From Meandrina meandrites (lineage: Eukaryota > Cnidaria > Anthozoa > Scleractinia > Meandrinidae): a stretch of DNA of 64,000 bases. The DNA lies in contig OY855914.1 of the NCBI GenBank assembly GCA_963693305.1, forward strand, positions 17,353,760 to 17,417,759. The letters run 5' to 3'. Every line of letters starts with the position of its first letter. Within the stretch, counting starts at the first letter, position 1. The translations under genes were made by a program, and so were the position numbers. The notes beneath the pieces were generated by a model that ran no database searches, had not been told where the DNA came from, and saw only the letters and a program-made list of their open reading frames with translations. Below, one piece after another: positions 27,101 to 36,500 of this stretch.

Positions 27101-29566
27101 CTACAAAATCGCGACCAAAGCTATTGCAAACAGACTAAAAAAAGTTCTACCGAACCTTGTAGACAATGATCAAACTGGATTTCTTAAAGATAGGTTTATC
27201 GGGGGGAATATTAGACTCATTGACAGTATAATTCATTACGCAACGGCTAATAAAGCCCCTGGTCTTTTACTTTTTCTTCACTTCGAAAAAGGATTTGATA
27301 CAGTAGAGTGGCCTTTCATTCAAAAAACATTTAAATATTACAACTTTGGACAATCACTAATCAACTGGATTAAACTATGCTATCATAACACAGAAAGCTG
27401 CATTCTCAATAACGGATGGGTCAGCGACTTTTTTAAACTTGAAAGAGGAGTATAAGGCAGGGCTGCCCCCTTTCTCCGTATCTTTTTATTCTCTGTGTTG
27501 AGGTACTAGCGGATGCAATCAGGAAAAACCAAAATGTGAAAGGCATCTTTGTGAATGGAAATGAAATAAAGATTAGTCAGTATGCAGATGACACCACTTT
27601 AATACTCGATGGCTCCAAGGAATCTCTGACATCTTCTCTGCATATATTGGATAATGTTCAACGGGTATCTGGCCTTAAATTAAATAACAAAAAGACGGAA
27701 GCCCTTTGGATCGGTGCTAATGCCGAAAAAGAAGACAAATTATGCCCAGAAAGAGACCTAAAATGGGTTAAAGGAAAGACCAAAGCTCTTGGAGTATGGT
27801 TCTCGACTAATCCTGATCTAACAGTAGAGCTGAACTACAACGAAAAATTGATCAAAATAAAAACAAAATATAGCCTAAGCTGCTTGGAGTGTCGTCGACT
27901 TACCCTTTTTGGCAAAATTACTGTTATAAAAAGTCTAATTGCGTCTCAACTTGTATACATTTTGTCTCCCCTCACGACTAATCACCGTGTCTTAATGGAA
28001 ATTAATAGGTTCTTCTATGATTTCTTATGGAACGGCAAAGGCGACAAAATTAAGAGGGAAGTAATGATTAATGACTATGAAAAAGGCGGCTTTAAAATGA
28101 TTGATATTGAATCCTTCAATAAAGGATTGAAAACTACCTGGGTCAAAAAATATACTGATGTAAACAATCACGGAAAATTGAAACATTTTTTTGACCTAGA
28201 ACTCCGGAACTACGGTGGCAGCGCCTTTTTCAGCGGCAACCTTAGCAGAAAAGACTTGTCAATGTATGTCAATTCATCCTATCCATTTATTGTGGAAATC
28301 TTAAATATCTGGACTGAAATCACTTACGAGAATAACACAGACCATTTTCGCTCCCAGAGCCTTTGGCACAACTCCCTTATAAGAATCGATAACAGACCAA
28401 TCTTCTACAAAAAATGGCAGCAAAAAGGGATTAACAGGGTTTCGCATTTGGTGAAAGATTCAGATACCTTCCTATCCTTTTCTGAATTCAAAGACTGGTA
28501 TGGTATCACTGAAACAAAATATCTTGCTTTTTTATGGGCTGTTATCCGCTTTAAAAAAAATCAAAGTACCTTTACATAATAATACAAATATACAATACGA
28601 AAGCTTTTATACGAAATTTATGAAAGCAAGTAAACCAAGCAGACAGACCTATAAAAAAAAAAATAAAAATAATTGGTCTTAAACAAAGGTGTCCAACCAA
28701 GAGTCAAGAAAAATGGGCTGCGGATTGTGCCTTTGAAGCCCACGAACCAATAGACTGGAGTGCGGAGTACCAGCTATCTTTTCAGTGTACAAAATCTACA
28801 AAACTAATTGTATTTCAATTCAAATTGCTGCATAGACGACTGGCGACTAATGATTTTCTTCAAAAAAGTAGGAATAAAAGATAACGATCTCTGCAGTTTC
28901 TGCAAAACTGAGAAGGAAAGCCTAATTCATCTTTTTTTGGTCCTGTGGAGTTGTCTCTACCTTCTGGCAAAACTTTAAGGAGCTTCTTGTAAGCCAAAAT
29001 CTTGCGTTGAGAACATACAACCTTTCTTTAAATATAGCCTTAGGCCTAAGGCCAGACAAATCAAAGAATAAACAGAAACTTAATTTTAATTTTCTTGTGG
29101 CGAGATATCATATATGGTCGTGTAGGACGCGCAACTTGCCCCCTGAAATGAAACATTTCTCTGTCTTTCTGGCATGTTACAACAGCCTCAAAACTGGAGC
29201 AGCGTCAAATGATAATCTTTAGAAATCTAAGTGGGTGATAATTATAATTAAACGTATTTACCAACAAGCAGCTGTAAAAAAAAAAAAAAAAAAAAAAAAT
29301 GAAAAAAACCCTAAGGCTAACACTGTGCACGGGTATTATTGTACTGTAGGTCAACCTTAACAAGTGTTGCACTTGCTAGTATTGTAATTACTAATTAATT
29401 AATTAATTAATTAATTAATTAATTCATTAATTGTTAGTCTTATTGTAGTGTAAGTAATGTAAGTAATTGTATTGTTAGTAATTATCCAGTAAGTGATGTA
29501 GGTAATTGTCCCATAAGTAATGTAAGTAGTTGAACTGTAAGTTGTTTTTTTCCCTGTGTTTTGCAA

Positions 29567-29623
<57 letters not shown>

Positions 29624-30399
29624 AAAATTCTTAGGAAGGTGCTGGACATGTAGAAAGAAGAGAAAAAGCAAACAAGGGGTGTTTCTTGGCTTCCCTAGGC
29701 AACTTGTTGTTACCCGGAGTCAATGAAGAAACCAGCTTCTCTATTATCAATAGCTGCGTGAATCTTTAATAATAATTATAAAAATAAACAACAGGATGTC
29801 ACCCTTGTACCCAGGGTCTCTCGATTTGGAAACAAGCGACCATGGAAAGTTCTGAATTGAATATCGGACTTCTGGTTCAATTGTGCATGCCCAGCGTTCA
29901 AAATAATAGCTCAATGAACTCCTTGGTGTTTTACTTCCAGTCATTTCTATTGTTTTTAAAGCAAATCAAAATCGATCCTGTAACATAACTTCCGAGAGTC
30001 ACTTGTTAAATGTCAAGCTTGCACAGTAAGGAACAAAGACTCAAGATATTATGAGAATGGCAGGATATTTATATGGCACGATCTGTTATTAAAAGGAGAG
30101 TGCTTCTTGTATAAAATTAATAATAGTAAGAGCCATATTGTCATTTTAGAATTCAGAGTCAATTTGCTGTAATCTTCAATGTTATGCTTACTGCAGTCAC
30201 CTGACTGTCAAGCATATATACTGATTGAAAAAAGAAAAAAACACCAATTGAAATTTATTAAAAGAAAGTTTATTTTGTAAGTCATGTACCTCAATACCAT
30301 CATTAATATTTATAGAGCCACAAAGGCTAGCTCTGTCAATTCCAACCGTTTCTGGGCCAATTCTTCCATCTGTCAAAGCTCTTTCTTCAGCATCAATTT
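10898..30399 (-). CDS. RNF123: E3 ubiquitin-protein ligase RNF123 (KPC1), partial multi-exon gene
   Basis: RNF123 is the catalytic subunit of the KPC complex, with an N-terminal SPRY domain and a C-terminal RING. Exons with consensus splice sites and mostly continuous phase, in transcript order: 30290-30399, 25108-25141, 24587-24654, 23903-24032, 23257-23356, 21918-22019, 20937-21062, 15719-15811, 15475-15558, 14850 to about 14907, 14199-14274, 13403-13467, 12748-12822, 12378-12501, 12124-12164, 11698-11852, 11476-11559, 11243-11350, 10898-11075. The translation follows RNF123 in order from the pre-SPRY region to the [15 protein letters not shown] region near the C-terminal third. Missing from view are the first codons, the early SPRY exons between 25.1 and 30.3 kb, about 30 residues between 12378 and 12164, and everything after 10898 including the RING. 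Exon 23903-24032 has a one-base frame break. Two LINEs sit in its introns. It is either a real gene in imperfect sequence or a damaged copy. Confidence 0.88.
12378..15811 (-). CDS. RNF123: RNF123 middle exon block (seven exons)
   Basis: Exons 15719-15811 ([20 protein letters not shown]), 15475-15558 ([13 protein letters not shown]), 14850 to about 14907 ([12 protein letters not shown]), 14199-14274, 13403-13467 ([14 protein letters not shown]), 12748-12822 ([16 protein letters not shown]) and 12378-12501 ([19 protein letters not shown]). Their order and content match the central part of RNF123. The phase between 12378 and the next exon at 12164 does not fit, and the family has about 30 more residues there, so one exon is lost or unrecognised in the 213-bp gap. 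Confidence 0.85.
13857..14167. mobile_element. Inverted-repeat element in RNF123 intron
   Basis: The terminal inverted repeat GGTGCTTTCCATTT is repeated as AAATGGAAAGCACC 300 bp away. The interior has further GGTCG/CGACC-type short repeats. No coding capacity. The target duplication is not clear, so the superfamily is left open. Confidence 0.5.
14530..14795. repeat. Dispersed GTGATTGG-rich repeat, copy 1
   Basis: Contains AAACTCGCGCCA, CCAATCACAA, GTTTTCATTGGTTCACTGG, GTGATTGGTCAG and TTTGGTTTTGGTTT, ending in AACGACAATCAAAATGAAACC. Related, more diverged copies lie at about 21195-21385 and 22915-23085 and end in ACACTCAGTTGAAAAGCGCT and ACAATCAATTGAAAAAGTGCT. I recognise this type from coral genomes (established familiarity, not a search). 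Confidence 0.5.
16513..18520 (-). CDS. LINE ORF2, reverse transcriptase part
   Basis: RT of a CR1/L2-like element. Motifs in order: [32 protein letters not shown] with the first catalytic aspartates, [28 protein letters not shown] with the catalytic FADD, and a C-terminal [26 protein letters not shown] thumb region. About 640 codons are open. The upstream endonuclease lies in another frame, and the break falls in an A-rich tract at about 18508-18522. This is therefore the second half of one ORF2 rather than a separate gene. Confidence 0.88.
18500..19440 (-). CDS. LINE ORF2, AP endonuclease part
   Basis: Apurinic-like endonuclease that nicks target DNA. The motifs [59 protein letters not shown] and [11 protein letters not shown] are the usual AP-endonuclease blocks in order. 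The last block ends about 30 codons before the frame break leading to the RT. The N-terminal start is uncertain; conserved sequence begins near 19250. Confidence 0.82.
19474..20310 (-). CDS. LINE ORF1 protein (coiled coil plus RNA-binding type)
   Basis: The first part (to about 19806) is a long coiled coil ([20 protein letters not shown] onward) followed by [29 protein letters not shown]: a pattern typical of LINE ORF1p with an RRM-like domain. The second part ([19 protein letters not shown] to [17 protein letters not shown]) continues it in another frame after a run of nine A near 19810. Function is inferred to be nucleic-acid chaperone activity. An in-frame TAG precedes the visible start, so the 5' end is damaged too. 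Confidence 0.7.
20490..20615 (-). repeat. tRNA-derived SINE fragment
   Basis: Contains GTGGAGAGAGGCACTGT...AGAGCGTCTTGCCCAAGAACAC and, further on, TTGGAGTCCAAGGCTCTG, matching the 3' part of the SINE family also seen at 24185-24400 and, in the opposite orientation, at 30445-30740. Confidence 0.5.
20937..22019 (-). CDS. RNF123: RNF123 exons after SPRY (two exons)
   Basis: Exon 21918-22019 (34 codons, [19 protein letters not shown]) joins in phase 0 to exon 20937-21062 (42 codons, [15 protein letters not shown] to [12 protein letters not shown]). Both have clean AG/GT borders. The content matches the segment directly after the SPRY domain of RNF123. The next exon downstream is 15719-15811, so the LINE occupies the intron between. 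Confidence 0.87.
22376..22545. repeat. CAGTCCCGCA minisatellite
   Basis: Short direct repeats built on CAGTCCCG / GCACTCCCG recur more than ten times, with one A-run interruption at 22411-22421. No gene; it lies in an RNF123 intron. Confidence 0.7.
23257..25141 (-). CDS. RNF123: RNF123 SPRY-domain exons
   Basis: Four exons encode the C-terminal half of the SPRY domain. 25108-25141 gives [11 protein letters not shown], 24587-24654 gives [20 protein letters not shown] (the SPRY signature), 23903-24032 gives [10 protein letters not shown] and [20 protein letters not shown], and 23257-23356 gives [13 protein letters not shown] and [11 protein letters not shown]. Exon 23903-24032 is 130 nt long, but its neighbours' phases need a multiple of three, and its two conserved halves are in different frames, so it has a one-base insertion or two missing bases near 23980. 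All other junctions fit. The SPRY domain is the part of KPC1 that binds partners and substrates. Confidence 0.88.
24185..24400 (-). repeat. tRNA-derived SINE, 3' part
   Basis: GAAGCGACTAGGAGTATTTCT, GATGGGATGCTAGCCCATC and AGAGTAAAGTGTCTTGCTTA match the inverted sequence of the 30445-30740 copy. The Pol III promoter half is missing. Confidence 0.5.
25510..25697. mobile_element. Inverted-repeat element next to LINE insertion
   Basis: The ends GTTCCAGAAAATATCCATAC and GTATGGATATTTTCTGGAAT-like sequence (here GGAATGGATATTTTCTGGAA) are inverted repeats of about 35 bp, with a C-rich interior. A more decayed relative lies at about 24700-24880. The downstream LINE starts immediately after its right end. 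Confidence 0.6.
25698..26237 (+). pseudogene. LINE endonuclease fragment
   Basis: C-terminal two thirds of an L1/Tx1-type AP endonuclease. [33 protein letters not shown] (GGNFN in place of the usual GGDFN), [19 protein letters not shown] and [11 protein letters not shown] are recognisable in order. The aspartate of GDFN is asparagine here only if the alignment is right. A TAA follows at 26235-26237, and the frame resumes about 200 bp later as the RT region. Confidence 0.75.
26433..28579 (+). pseudogene. LINE reverse transcriptase (Tx1/L1-like), broken
   Basis: The first stretch carries [40 protein letters not shown] and [20 protein letters not shown]. Its first catalytic block reads [13 protein letters not shown], where the catalytic aspartate of FxDFxKAFD is histidine. 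A two-base insertion at 27453-27455 (GTATAAGG) closes the frame just before the RQGCPLSPY block. The second stretch starts after it and holds [11 protein letters not shown] with intact YADD and [11 protein letters not shown]. The copy cannot be active as it stands. Confidence 0.85.
29277..29625. repeat. LINE tail and microsatellites
   Basis: A run of about 23 A (29277-29299), an (ATTA)n tract (29390-29425), TAAGTAATGTAAGTAATTG-like direct repeats (29440-29540), and an (AAAT)n tract (29565-29625). These follow the Tx1-like LINE and probably form its 3' end plus expansion. Confidence 0.7.
30290..30399 (-). CDS. RNF123: RNF123 pre-SPRY exon
   Basis: 110-nt exon, acceptor GCTAG at 30400-30404 and donor GAG|GTACAT. 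It encodes [20 protein letters not shown] and INDGIE, the segment just before and at the start of the RNF123 SPRY domain. A further putative exon at 31219-31295 does not fit its phase directly. Confidence 0.75.
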
Positions 30400-30444
30400 C
30401 TAGCATTGAAAAAAAAAGACTTATATACCCAGGGATTGATTGTT

Positions 30445-30740
30445 CAGTAACGGGATGCGTGGCCTAACTACTAAGCACGCCAGACTATGGTTTGAACAGT
30501 CTGGGTTAGAGCTCTGGTCAGAGTCATTGTGCTGTGTTCTTAGGCAAGACAATTTACTTTCATAAAGTATCTCTCTCAATCCTGGTTTATATTAATTAAT
30601 GGATAGTAGCAAATGATATTGCTACCCATGGGAAACCCTGCAATTGACTACCATCTCATACAGGGAGGAGTAGAATTATACTCCTAATCATTTGACATGC
30701 TACAGAAACCATAAAAAATGCTACTGAAACCAAGATAAAC
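30445..30740 (+). repeat. tRNA-derived SINE with Pol III boxes
   Basis: GATGCGTGGCCTAACTACTAAG resembles a Pol III A box, and GGGTTAGAGCTCTGG about 45 bp downstream resembles a B box. A body with GTCTTAGGCAAGACAATTTAC and a GGAGGAGTAGAATTATACTCC hairpin follows. It is the most complete of three family members in the window. Confidence 0.6.
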
Positions 30741-31218
30741 TCTGGCAGAATGGGCTATGTAGCTCAACACAGACTTTAACTGTTTTAATTGTTCAGTAAC
30801 CAATAACAGTATATAGCCTTATTTTTAGATGGTCCAGGTTTCCTGCAGCAACACACTACCTCCTGAGTGTGTGGCCACAAGCGACCTGAAACATCTGTCA
30901 GATGGTAGACTAACTTATCGGCCATGACAATCACTTTAATTTAGCCAGGGTCTGCAGTTATCTCACATCTGTTTGGTTTTTGCTTACAACATAAAAAATG
31001 TGTCTGGGATTAAAAAGCTAAACATGATTAACAGCTAGAGAAAGAGTGTTACCCAGAGCTACAGATGTAGAAAGCTTTAGGTTTAGAACTCTGGTAAGAC
31101 TGATAGGATTAGCCTTTATTATTTTAGCATGTAGTGACTTGTACTCATTCTTTCAACTGAACCAGCCTTAGTCTCTTCCACTGACATTGCCACTTATGGG
31201 AGCTTTAATTGACAGTAC

Positions 31219-31295
31219 CTGGTTTAGGTTCCTCATCCTACTGGGCTTGTATTTATCCAATATGATCCTGGAGGGACCCATATTCCAATAACCGT
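31219..31295 (-). CDS. Possible upstream exon, identity unknown
   Basis: A 77-nt segment with acceptor TTTGCAG and donor CAG|GTACTG encodes GYWNMGPSRIILDKYK and RMRNLNQ. The splice borders look good and it lies 0.8 kb upstream of the pre-SPRY RNF123 exon on the same strand. Its donor phase does not match that exon, and the peptide is not one I recognise from RNF123. It may be a divergent N-terminal exon, an exon of another gene, or chance. Confidence 0.3.
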
Positions 31296-31539
31296 CTGCA
31301 AAAGTAAACAAGTCTTTATCACAGAGTTCAAAGAAAATATATCTTCCAGGTTGCCCTTCAGGCAATTGAGAGCTATATTGTATTCATTTTTCCTTCGTAT
31401 TTCGTATTTTAAAATGAGTTAAACAGTGCTTCGTGATTACGGAAAACTATCTCGAAATGAAAACAATCGCAAACGAGGCTCACCGGTGACGGCGCTTTAG
31501 CGATACTGAAGTGTGCTGAAGTCTTGTTATTGTATAAAA

Positions 31540-31700
31540 GAAATAGATTCCATTTTGCCTAGTGCGTCTGTTCAGTTCAGTTAACATCAGTGACCCACTC
31601 GCCTAGCGGCTCGTGGGCCCCTTTTTTGTTCTTACCACATTTTGACGTCATCTGTGATCTATAACTAAACAGACGCACGACAAAATGGAATCTATTTGTT
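31540..31700. mobile_element. Inverted-repeat element of coral type
   Basis: AAATAGATTCCATTTTG and GTGCGTCTGTT at the left are repeated inverted as AACAGACGCAC and CAAAATGGAATCTATTT at the right. GACGTCATCTGTGATCTATA lies inside the right arm. I recognise this element type as abundant in stony corals (familiarity, not a search). Confidence 0.65.
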
Positions 31701-33570
31701 AAATACAGCCCCTATTCCTAATTCCTGCGTTTTTCGGCTTTTTCACAATATTTTTCAAGACGAATCCTTCCGATCTAACCTTTCTAAACATTTTTATCTC
31801 TCAACAAAACTCCATCCTCAAAGAAATTAAAAAATGACGCGCTTTTTTGTGTATCGCAATGGAAGCAAAGTTTGGAAGAAACTGAAGAATTCGATTCGTA
31901 AGTATATTTGCTTAGTAATATGAAATGTACTTGAAGTTGACAACTGAGTAAATTATTAAATCCTGTTCGAGATTGTAGCTATTTTGTAGTTCATTCACCT
32001 TTGAGGGTGTCAATGGGGTAAACCATTTGCCCTGAAACCGGCCAAAAATCCTCAAAATCTTCAAAACCGGTGTCGGTTATCGTCAAGGAATACTCCTGTC
32101 CTCACGGAGTCAGGAAGCTCAAATCCGTCTAAGTAGAAAAAAAAACAGCAAGAACCAACGGAAATTTTAAAAAGTGAATGACTAACATGCGTTACTAAAC
32201 AATTTCGAGAAAAGCAGAAAAACTAAATTGGAAAAAAAATCGTTAGCCATTACGATATTTTCACTCGTTCCGTCTATTGCCTGACGTCACCATATTTGGA
32301 AAGGATGTTATGCAACTAAACTAAGGTTTATTCAGTTAGTTTGTCATGTTTTGGATCATCGAGGGAATAGATAGAGTGAACAGAGTAGAGTGGACAGAGA
32401 AGTGGTCACATTTTTACTGAAATAGCTAGCTTAAGTTAGTTATTACTGTACTTAGTTGCCCTGATGTGATAGCAGCCATTGTTTCATTTGTTTTAACGGT
32501 ACCAACAATATGATTAGAACAAAAATTCATCGACGCCGCTTCCATTGTACACACCAGGTGAGAAAATATCACAACTTTAACACTATCTTTTTTGTCTTTT
32601 AGCAGTTGGCCAATCAGCAGTTGTTCCTCCTACGAGCATAAAACACTAGCTAGCTGGACTAAAGGCTAGCTCAGACTCTCGTCAATTTAAATTCGGCAAT
32701 AACGAACCAAAAATGTTGGACTAGTCTAAATTTTTCGCCATAACCCGTAGCTTATGTGTGTCGGCAAAAATTGCGTCGTTTTGATTGGTTCACTGGTAAG
32801 TTATTTGACAATAGGACTGAACTTGTGATATTTTCTCACCTCGCGCGCACAATAGAACCAACGCGTCGACATTCGTCCATTCAAATTGTTAAATGAACAT
32901 CGTATTCAATTATTTCAAGGCAAGGGTTCTACTGAAGTTTAGATCGAGTGCTCATTGATATTTAATGAGTTTATCAAGCAAAACGAAAGAAAAATTTGGA
33001 AAGGAAACAAAAATTGTTTAACTGGACTTAATTTATAAGCCGTAAACAAATTGCCGCCTTTTCTGGACGTTGTTGTTGTTGTTGATTTGGCTTGTTGTTT
33101 TTGTATTCATCTTACCCACCTTTAATATTCACCTCAATCTATGAACTCGAGAAAGTGGCCATACGGTAGCTACTGGCCGGGGATAGAATTTCACTTAAGC
33201 GTTAATTAGCACTCGATCTAAACCCGTACCTTGAAATAATTGAATACTTTTCATTTTATCGACCTTTAATATTCACTATGAAGCTTGAGAAAGAGATCAT
33301 ATGGTAACTACTGGCCGTTAATAGAACTTCAGTGCGTCGATCAAGCCCCAGCCAAACAAGGCTGAGAGTCAACTTGTTGGTTGGTTTATGTTGGTTTATT
33401 GACTTTTTCAAACTGAGTGACTCCTAAAGGGGCCGTTGGTTGGAAAAAAATGCTTGTTTCTAGGCTCCACGTAGAAGTTTAACACTCCTGGCCGGATGGC
33501 GGCTTGCTGTCCTCGCAAGGTTCTTGAAGGAGTCTTCGCGGCTGGTAATATCTCCATGGAGAAGTTTAAC
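31701..33570. other. Non-coding stretch with an inverted-repeat element and a local duplication
   Basis: No gene is supported. At 32544-32853 the ends ATTGTACACACCAGGTGAGA and TCTCACCTCGCGCGCACAAT are inverted repeats with AAAATATCACAA inside; one arm of the same family recurs at 34050-34082. At 33115-33330 a segment (TTTAATATTCAC to TAACTACTGGCC) is present twice in diverged form. A short + frame ending in GATTC|GTAAGT at 31830-31899 could be an exon but has no support. Confidence 0.45.
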
Positions 33571-33572
33571 CT

Positions 33573-33815
33573 TTAAAACAGAAGTTTCCGTTTCACACGA
33601 ATAATTCTGCCTTCCACGGTTTTAAACTTCTTCTGGAACCGATGGGCATACTTGGGGTAAAGCAGAGTCTCGTGGACGACCTCTGCGATGGGAGACTTTT
33701 CGTCCACGGATACTTCTGCTGGCTTTCTGCATCCATCGCACAGAAGGTGATCTTGGTTGTAGGAAAGCTTCGCAGACGATACATTGGTCGGCCATCATGC
33801 AGTCGTAGCACACTT
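33573..33815 (-). pseudogene. Cysteine-rich coding fragment, frame-broken, unidentified
   Basis: Reading leftwards, one frame gives CYDCMMADQCIVCE. After a shift near 33760 a second frame gives LLCDGCRKPAEVSVDEKS, then EVVHETLLYPKYAHRFQKKF and ends with RVKR...TAA at 33573-33575. The paired CxxC motifs and continuous charged tail look like a real zinc-binding peptide whose frame broke. I cannot name the family. It may be a relic exon or a retrocopy piece. Confidence 0.35.
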
Positions 33816-34089
33816 AACTTGTCGTTTTAGTGTCAGCAGTTAAAACCAGTTTGCCTTTTATACACACCAGAGTATCCAAAATTAATTAGGAAAGCAGGAA
33901 AAAAGCTTTCTTCTGATTGGTTTACTTGTCTACGATTTAAACTTAAAACCGGTCGTTGTTTTATAAATACAAAAGGATCAAAATTGCAACCAGGAAAAAT
34001 GGATCGTTTTGATTAGCCCAATGGTTATTCATTAAAACAATACGCTTTTACTTGTGATATTTTCTCACCTCGTGCGCACAATTAAGCAC

Positions 34090-35730
34090 CATTCAAATCG
34101 TATTGAACTTCAGACAAAAAAAAAAAAACAAACCAAAAAAACAACAACAACAGTGCCTAGCTTAAAGCAAAACTGGTGAAATTTCCTTAGGTTTTATCTT
34201 TCGGATTCTAATAAATACCTACAGTCTGAAACTGGGTTTCAAAAACAAATATGAAATTATACCATTTTCTGTGCTCTACGGTGTTAGTATTTGTCTTATT
34301 GCTGTTCACAAGGTTGTTTGTGTAATTTACGCTTGCACAAATTGGGCATTTCTTTCATTCGGGGAATATTGCAAGATGTATATGCACAGGTGTGACGCAG
34401 TTCCCAGCCTTGTTAGCTGGGAGGAAGTTGTGAATTTGGGCTTTCGTGTTCTTTATGTTGCCAATTGTCGTCAGTAAGCTTTCGCCTGCAGCAATTGTGT
34501 TATAAGTAAAGAACAGAAGCAATTTACATTTTTAAATTTGGCATGCTTTGGACGATGCCTGATGGTTTTCTTGTAGGAAGTTTCTAAGGTAGTATAATTG
34601 ATGCAGCAGATAAATGCGTGTTCTTTTCGCCCTGTCACTGACTGAAACGATGTTATTGCCATGCATTTCTAGTTGCGACGACTTGTTTATCAGTTTACCG
34701 GCATGGAATATCTCATCATGCATAAGTCTTGCAGATACCACCAGGTTGTTCAAGCAAAGAAAGTATTTTGCTAGCTGTTATTAAAGCGTGACATGTTCCG
34801 TTCGTCTAGAGCGTTACTCTGTGACATTTCTCGGTCACATTTCTCAGTGACATGTCTCACTAGAAAAAGTAATTTTCGAATGTTTTTGGCGAAGCAATTA
34901 TTGCTGTTAGGGCGTAAAAACTGTCACCGCCATTCCATCGTGTTCATAATGTGGATATTTCAACAAATTTAAGGCGATATATACGACCACATTCTCACCT
35001 CACTATTAAAAGTAAATTGCACTTTACCTTCTCTTTTTACCGTCATTTCGCTGACAAATGTCTGAAAAATCACATTCCGTTCAGTTGCCCACCCATTCCA
35101 AACATTCAAACACTAAAAGGTTGCCTTTTTAGTGTTCTTTGGGATCCTTTTACTGTTGCTGGCCAGCAGCTCTTTATCTTTTAATACGGTTATATCCCTC
35201 TTCGACGTTTTCTCATTTGTTTCAACGCTTGTTAAAGCTAAACAACCCTTTTATTGCCTTTTCAATGCTGAACTGGGAGTTTTGGTAGTCCTCTAGCAAA
35301 TTCCCTAAGTCATTGCCAGAATTTATCGATTGAAATCATTAAAACTGCTTTGCGTAAGAAATATGTATATTTAGCAATTCGAAATCGGAGACGTTTATCT
35401 GTATCTATATAGGGTCTTAAAATAGGGGGTGTTGTCCTACACAGGGTAGGTATTTTAAGGTTTTGCTGTCCTTAACAGGGTCAGGGTTTCACATCCCAGG
35501 TGGCATCCCCATACCTTAGCTTACCACAGTGTTTGTTTCTCAATTAACAATACGAAATCAAATATTTAGCGTTTATAAAAATATAGCTATTTAAAAACTT
35601 ATAACTACTAAAGCATGGACAAAAAAAATGATGTTCACCAATTTTGTCAAGAAACAATCATCAGAGCATTGTAGATGACCTATTCAGCTTAGTTCGCTTC
35701 TGGCCTCCAGTCTCAGGGCAGACTCTTTTT
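34090..35730. other. No gene seen
   Basis: AT-rich host sequence with no motif-bearing reading frame. CTCTGTGACATTTCTCGGTC...CAGTGACATGTCTCAC at 34815-34860 is a small direct repeat. Nothing else is supportable. Confidence 0.4.
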
Positions 35731-35731
35731 G

Positions 35732-35781
35732 TGGTCGTCACGCGTTAGTTCTGCACGTGAGGCAGGAACGCGTGACGACCA
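35732..35781. repeat. 15-bp-arm hairpin
   Basis: TGGTCGTCACGCGTT (35732-35746) and its exact inverse AACGCGTGACGACCA (35767-35781) enclose a 20-base loop. The arms contain an MluI-type ACGCGT core. It is probably the core of a small inverted-repeat element. Confidence 0.7.
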
Positions 35782-35896
35782 ATCACCTGCCGCTAGTTAA
35801 TAATTATATAGTCCGTAGTATGCAGTTTATTCGCCAGTTAGTTTTCCAGAAGCAATGTTTCATATTAATTAATAAACCTACTTAAGTCCGCATTAA

Positions 35897-36500
35897 TAAT
35901 CGCTTTGTTGGAGGAAATACGTGGGGGCAGCTGTCATATCTACTAATCACCAAAAACCTCTCTAAACAGCGGATCTGTTTGTAACTTGATCACTGTAAAA
36001 ACGTGGAGAGCAACTCCCCCCACCCCCCCCCCCCCAAATAAAAATAAATACATAAATAAAATCAATAAAAGAAAAATCCTTAAACAGCGAAATATATGAA
36101 TATGGATAATAGAACTCAAAATGTTGGTATTTTAAAATACTGCTTAGAGGAATGTTTAGTTTGCGAGTTTGAGGCGCTAACATTGAGATTAATGATTAAA
36201 AATTAAATCGCTTTGTGATAGGAAATACGTGCAGACAGCTGCCATGGCTACTTTCCAAAAATCTCTCAAAACAGCTTATGTTGTAACTTCATGACTATTA
36301 AAAGTTGTGAAGCAAACTGCCTCCATCCCCCCACCCCCCCCCCCCCCTCCCAAAAAAAAAAAAGTAATAATAAATGAATAAATGAATAAAAACCTTACTC
36401 GGCGAAAAACTTAATGATGGGTCATAGAACACAAAATGCTGCATTTGAAAATGCTGCTAAGAGGAGTGTTTAATTTGCGGCGCTAACTTTGAGAGTTGAC
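35897..36500. repeat. Tandem duplication, two copies of about 300 bp
   Basis: Copies at about 35897-36198 and 36206-36500 align from ATCGCTTTG...GGAAATACGTG through a C-run and an A-rich AATAAATGAATAA tract to GGCGCTAACTTTGAGA. They have diverged clearly (perhaps a quarter of positions). No reading frame is preserved. Confidence 0.75.

Larger units (their letters stand above)
25698..29640 (+). mobile_element. Tx1/L1-like LINE, 5'-truncated, in RNF123 intron
   Basis: A non-LTR retrotransposon in antisense orientation to RNF123. It starts abruptly inside its endonuclease domain, has RT in two open stretches (26433-27455 and 27536-28579), a cysteine-containing 3' part to about 29220, and an A-run at 29277-29299. 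ATTA and AAAT microsatellites follow at 29390-29425 and 29565-29625. Confidence 0.85.

Noticed and set aside
29390..29640. CRISPR-like or coding reading of the ATTA/AAAT tracts
   Set aside because: Plain microsatellites after a LINE tail.
31830..31899. Short + strand exon MTRFFVYRNGSKVWKKLKNS with GTAAGT donor
   Set aside because: Weak resemblance to doublecortin-type starts only; no second exon was found.
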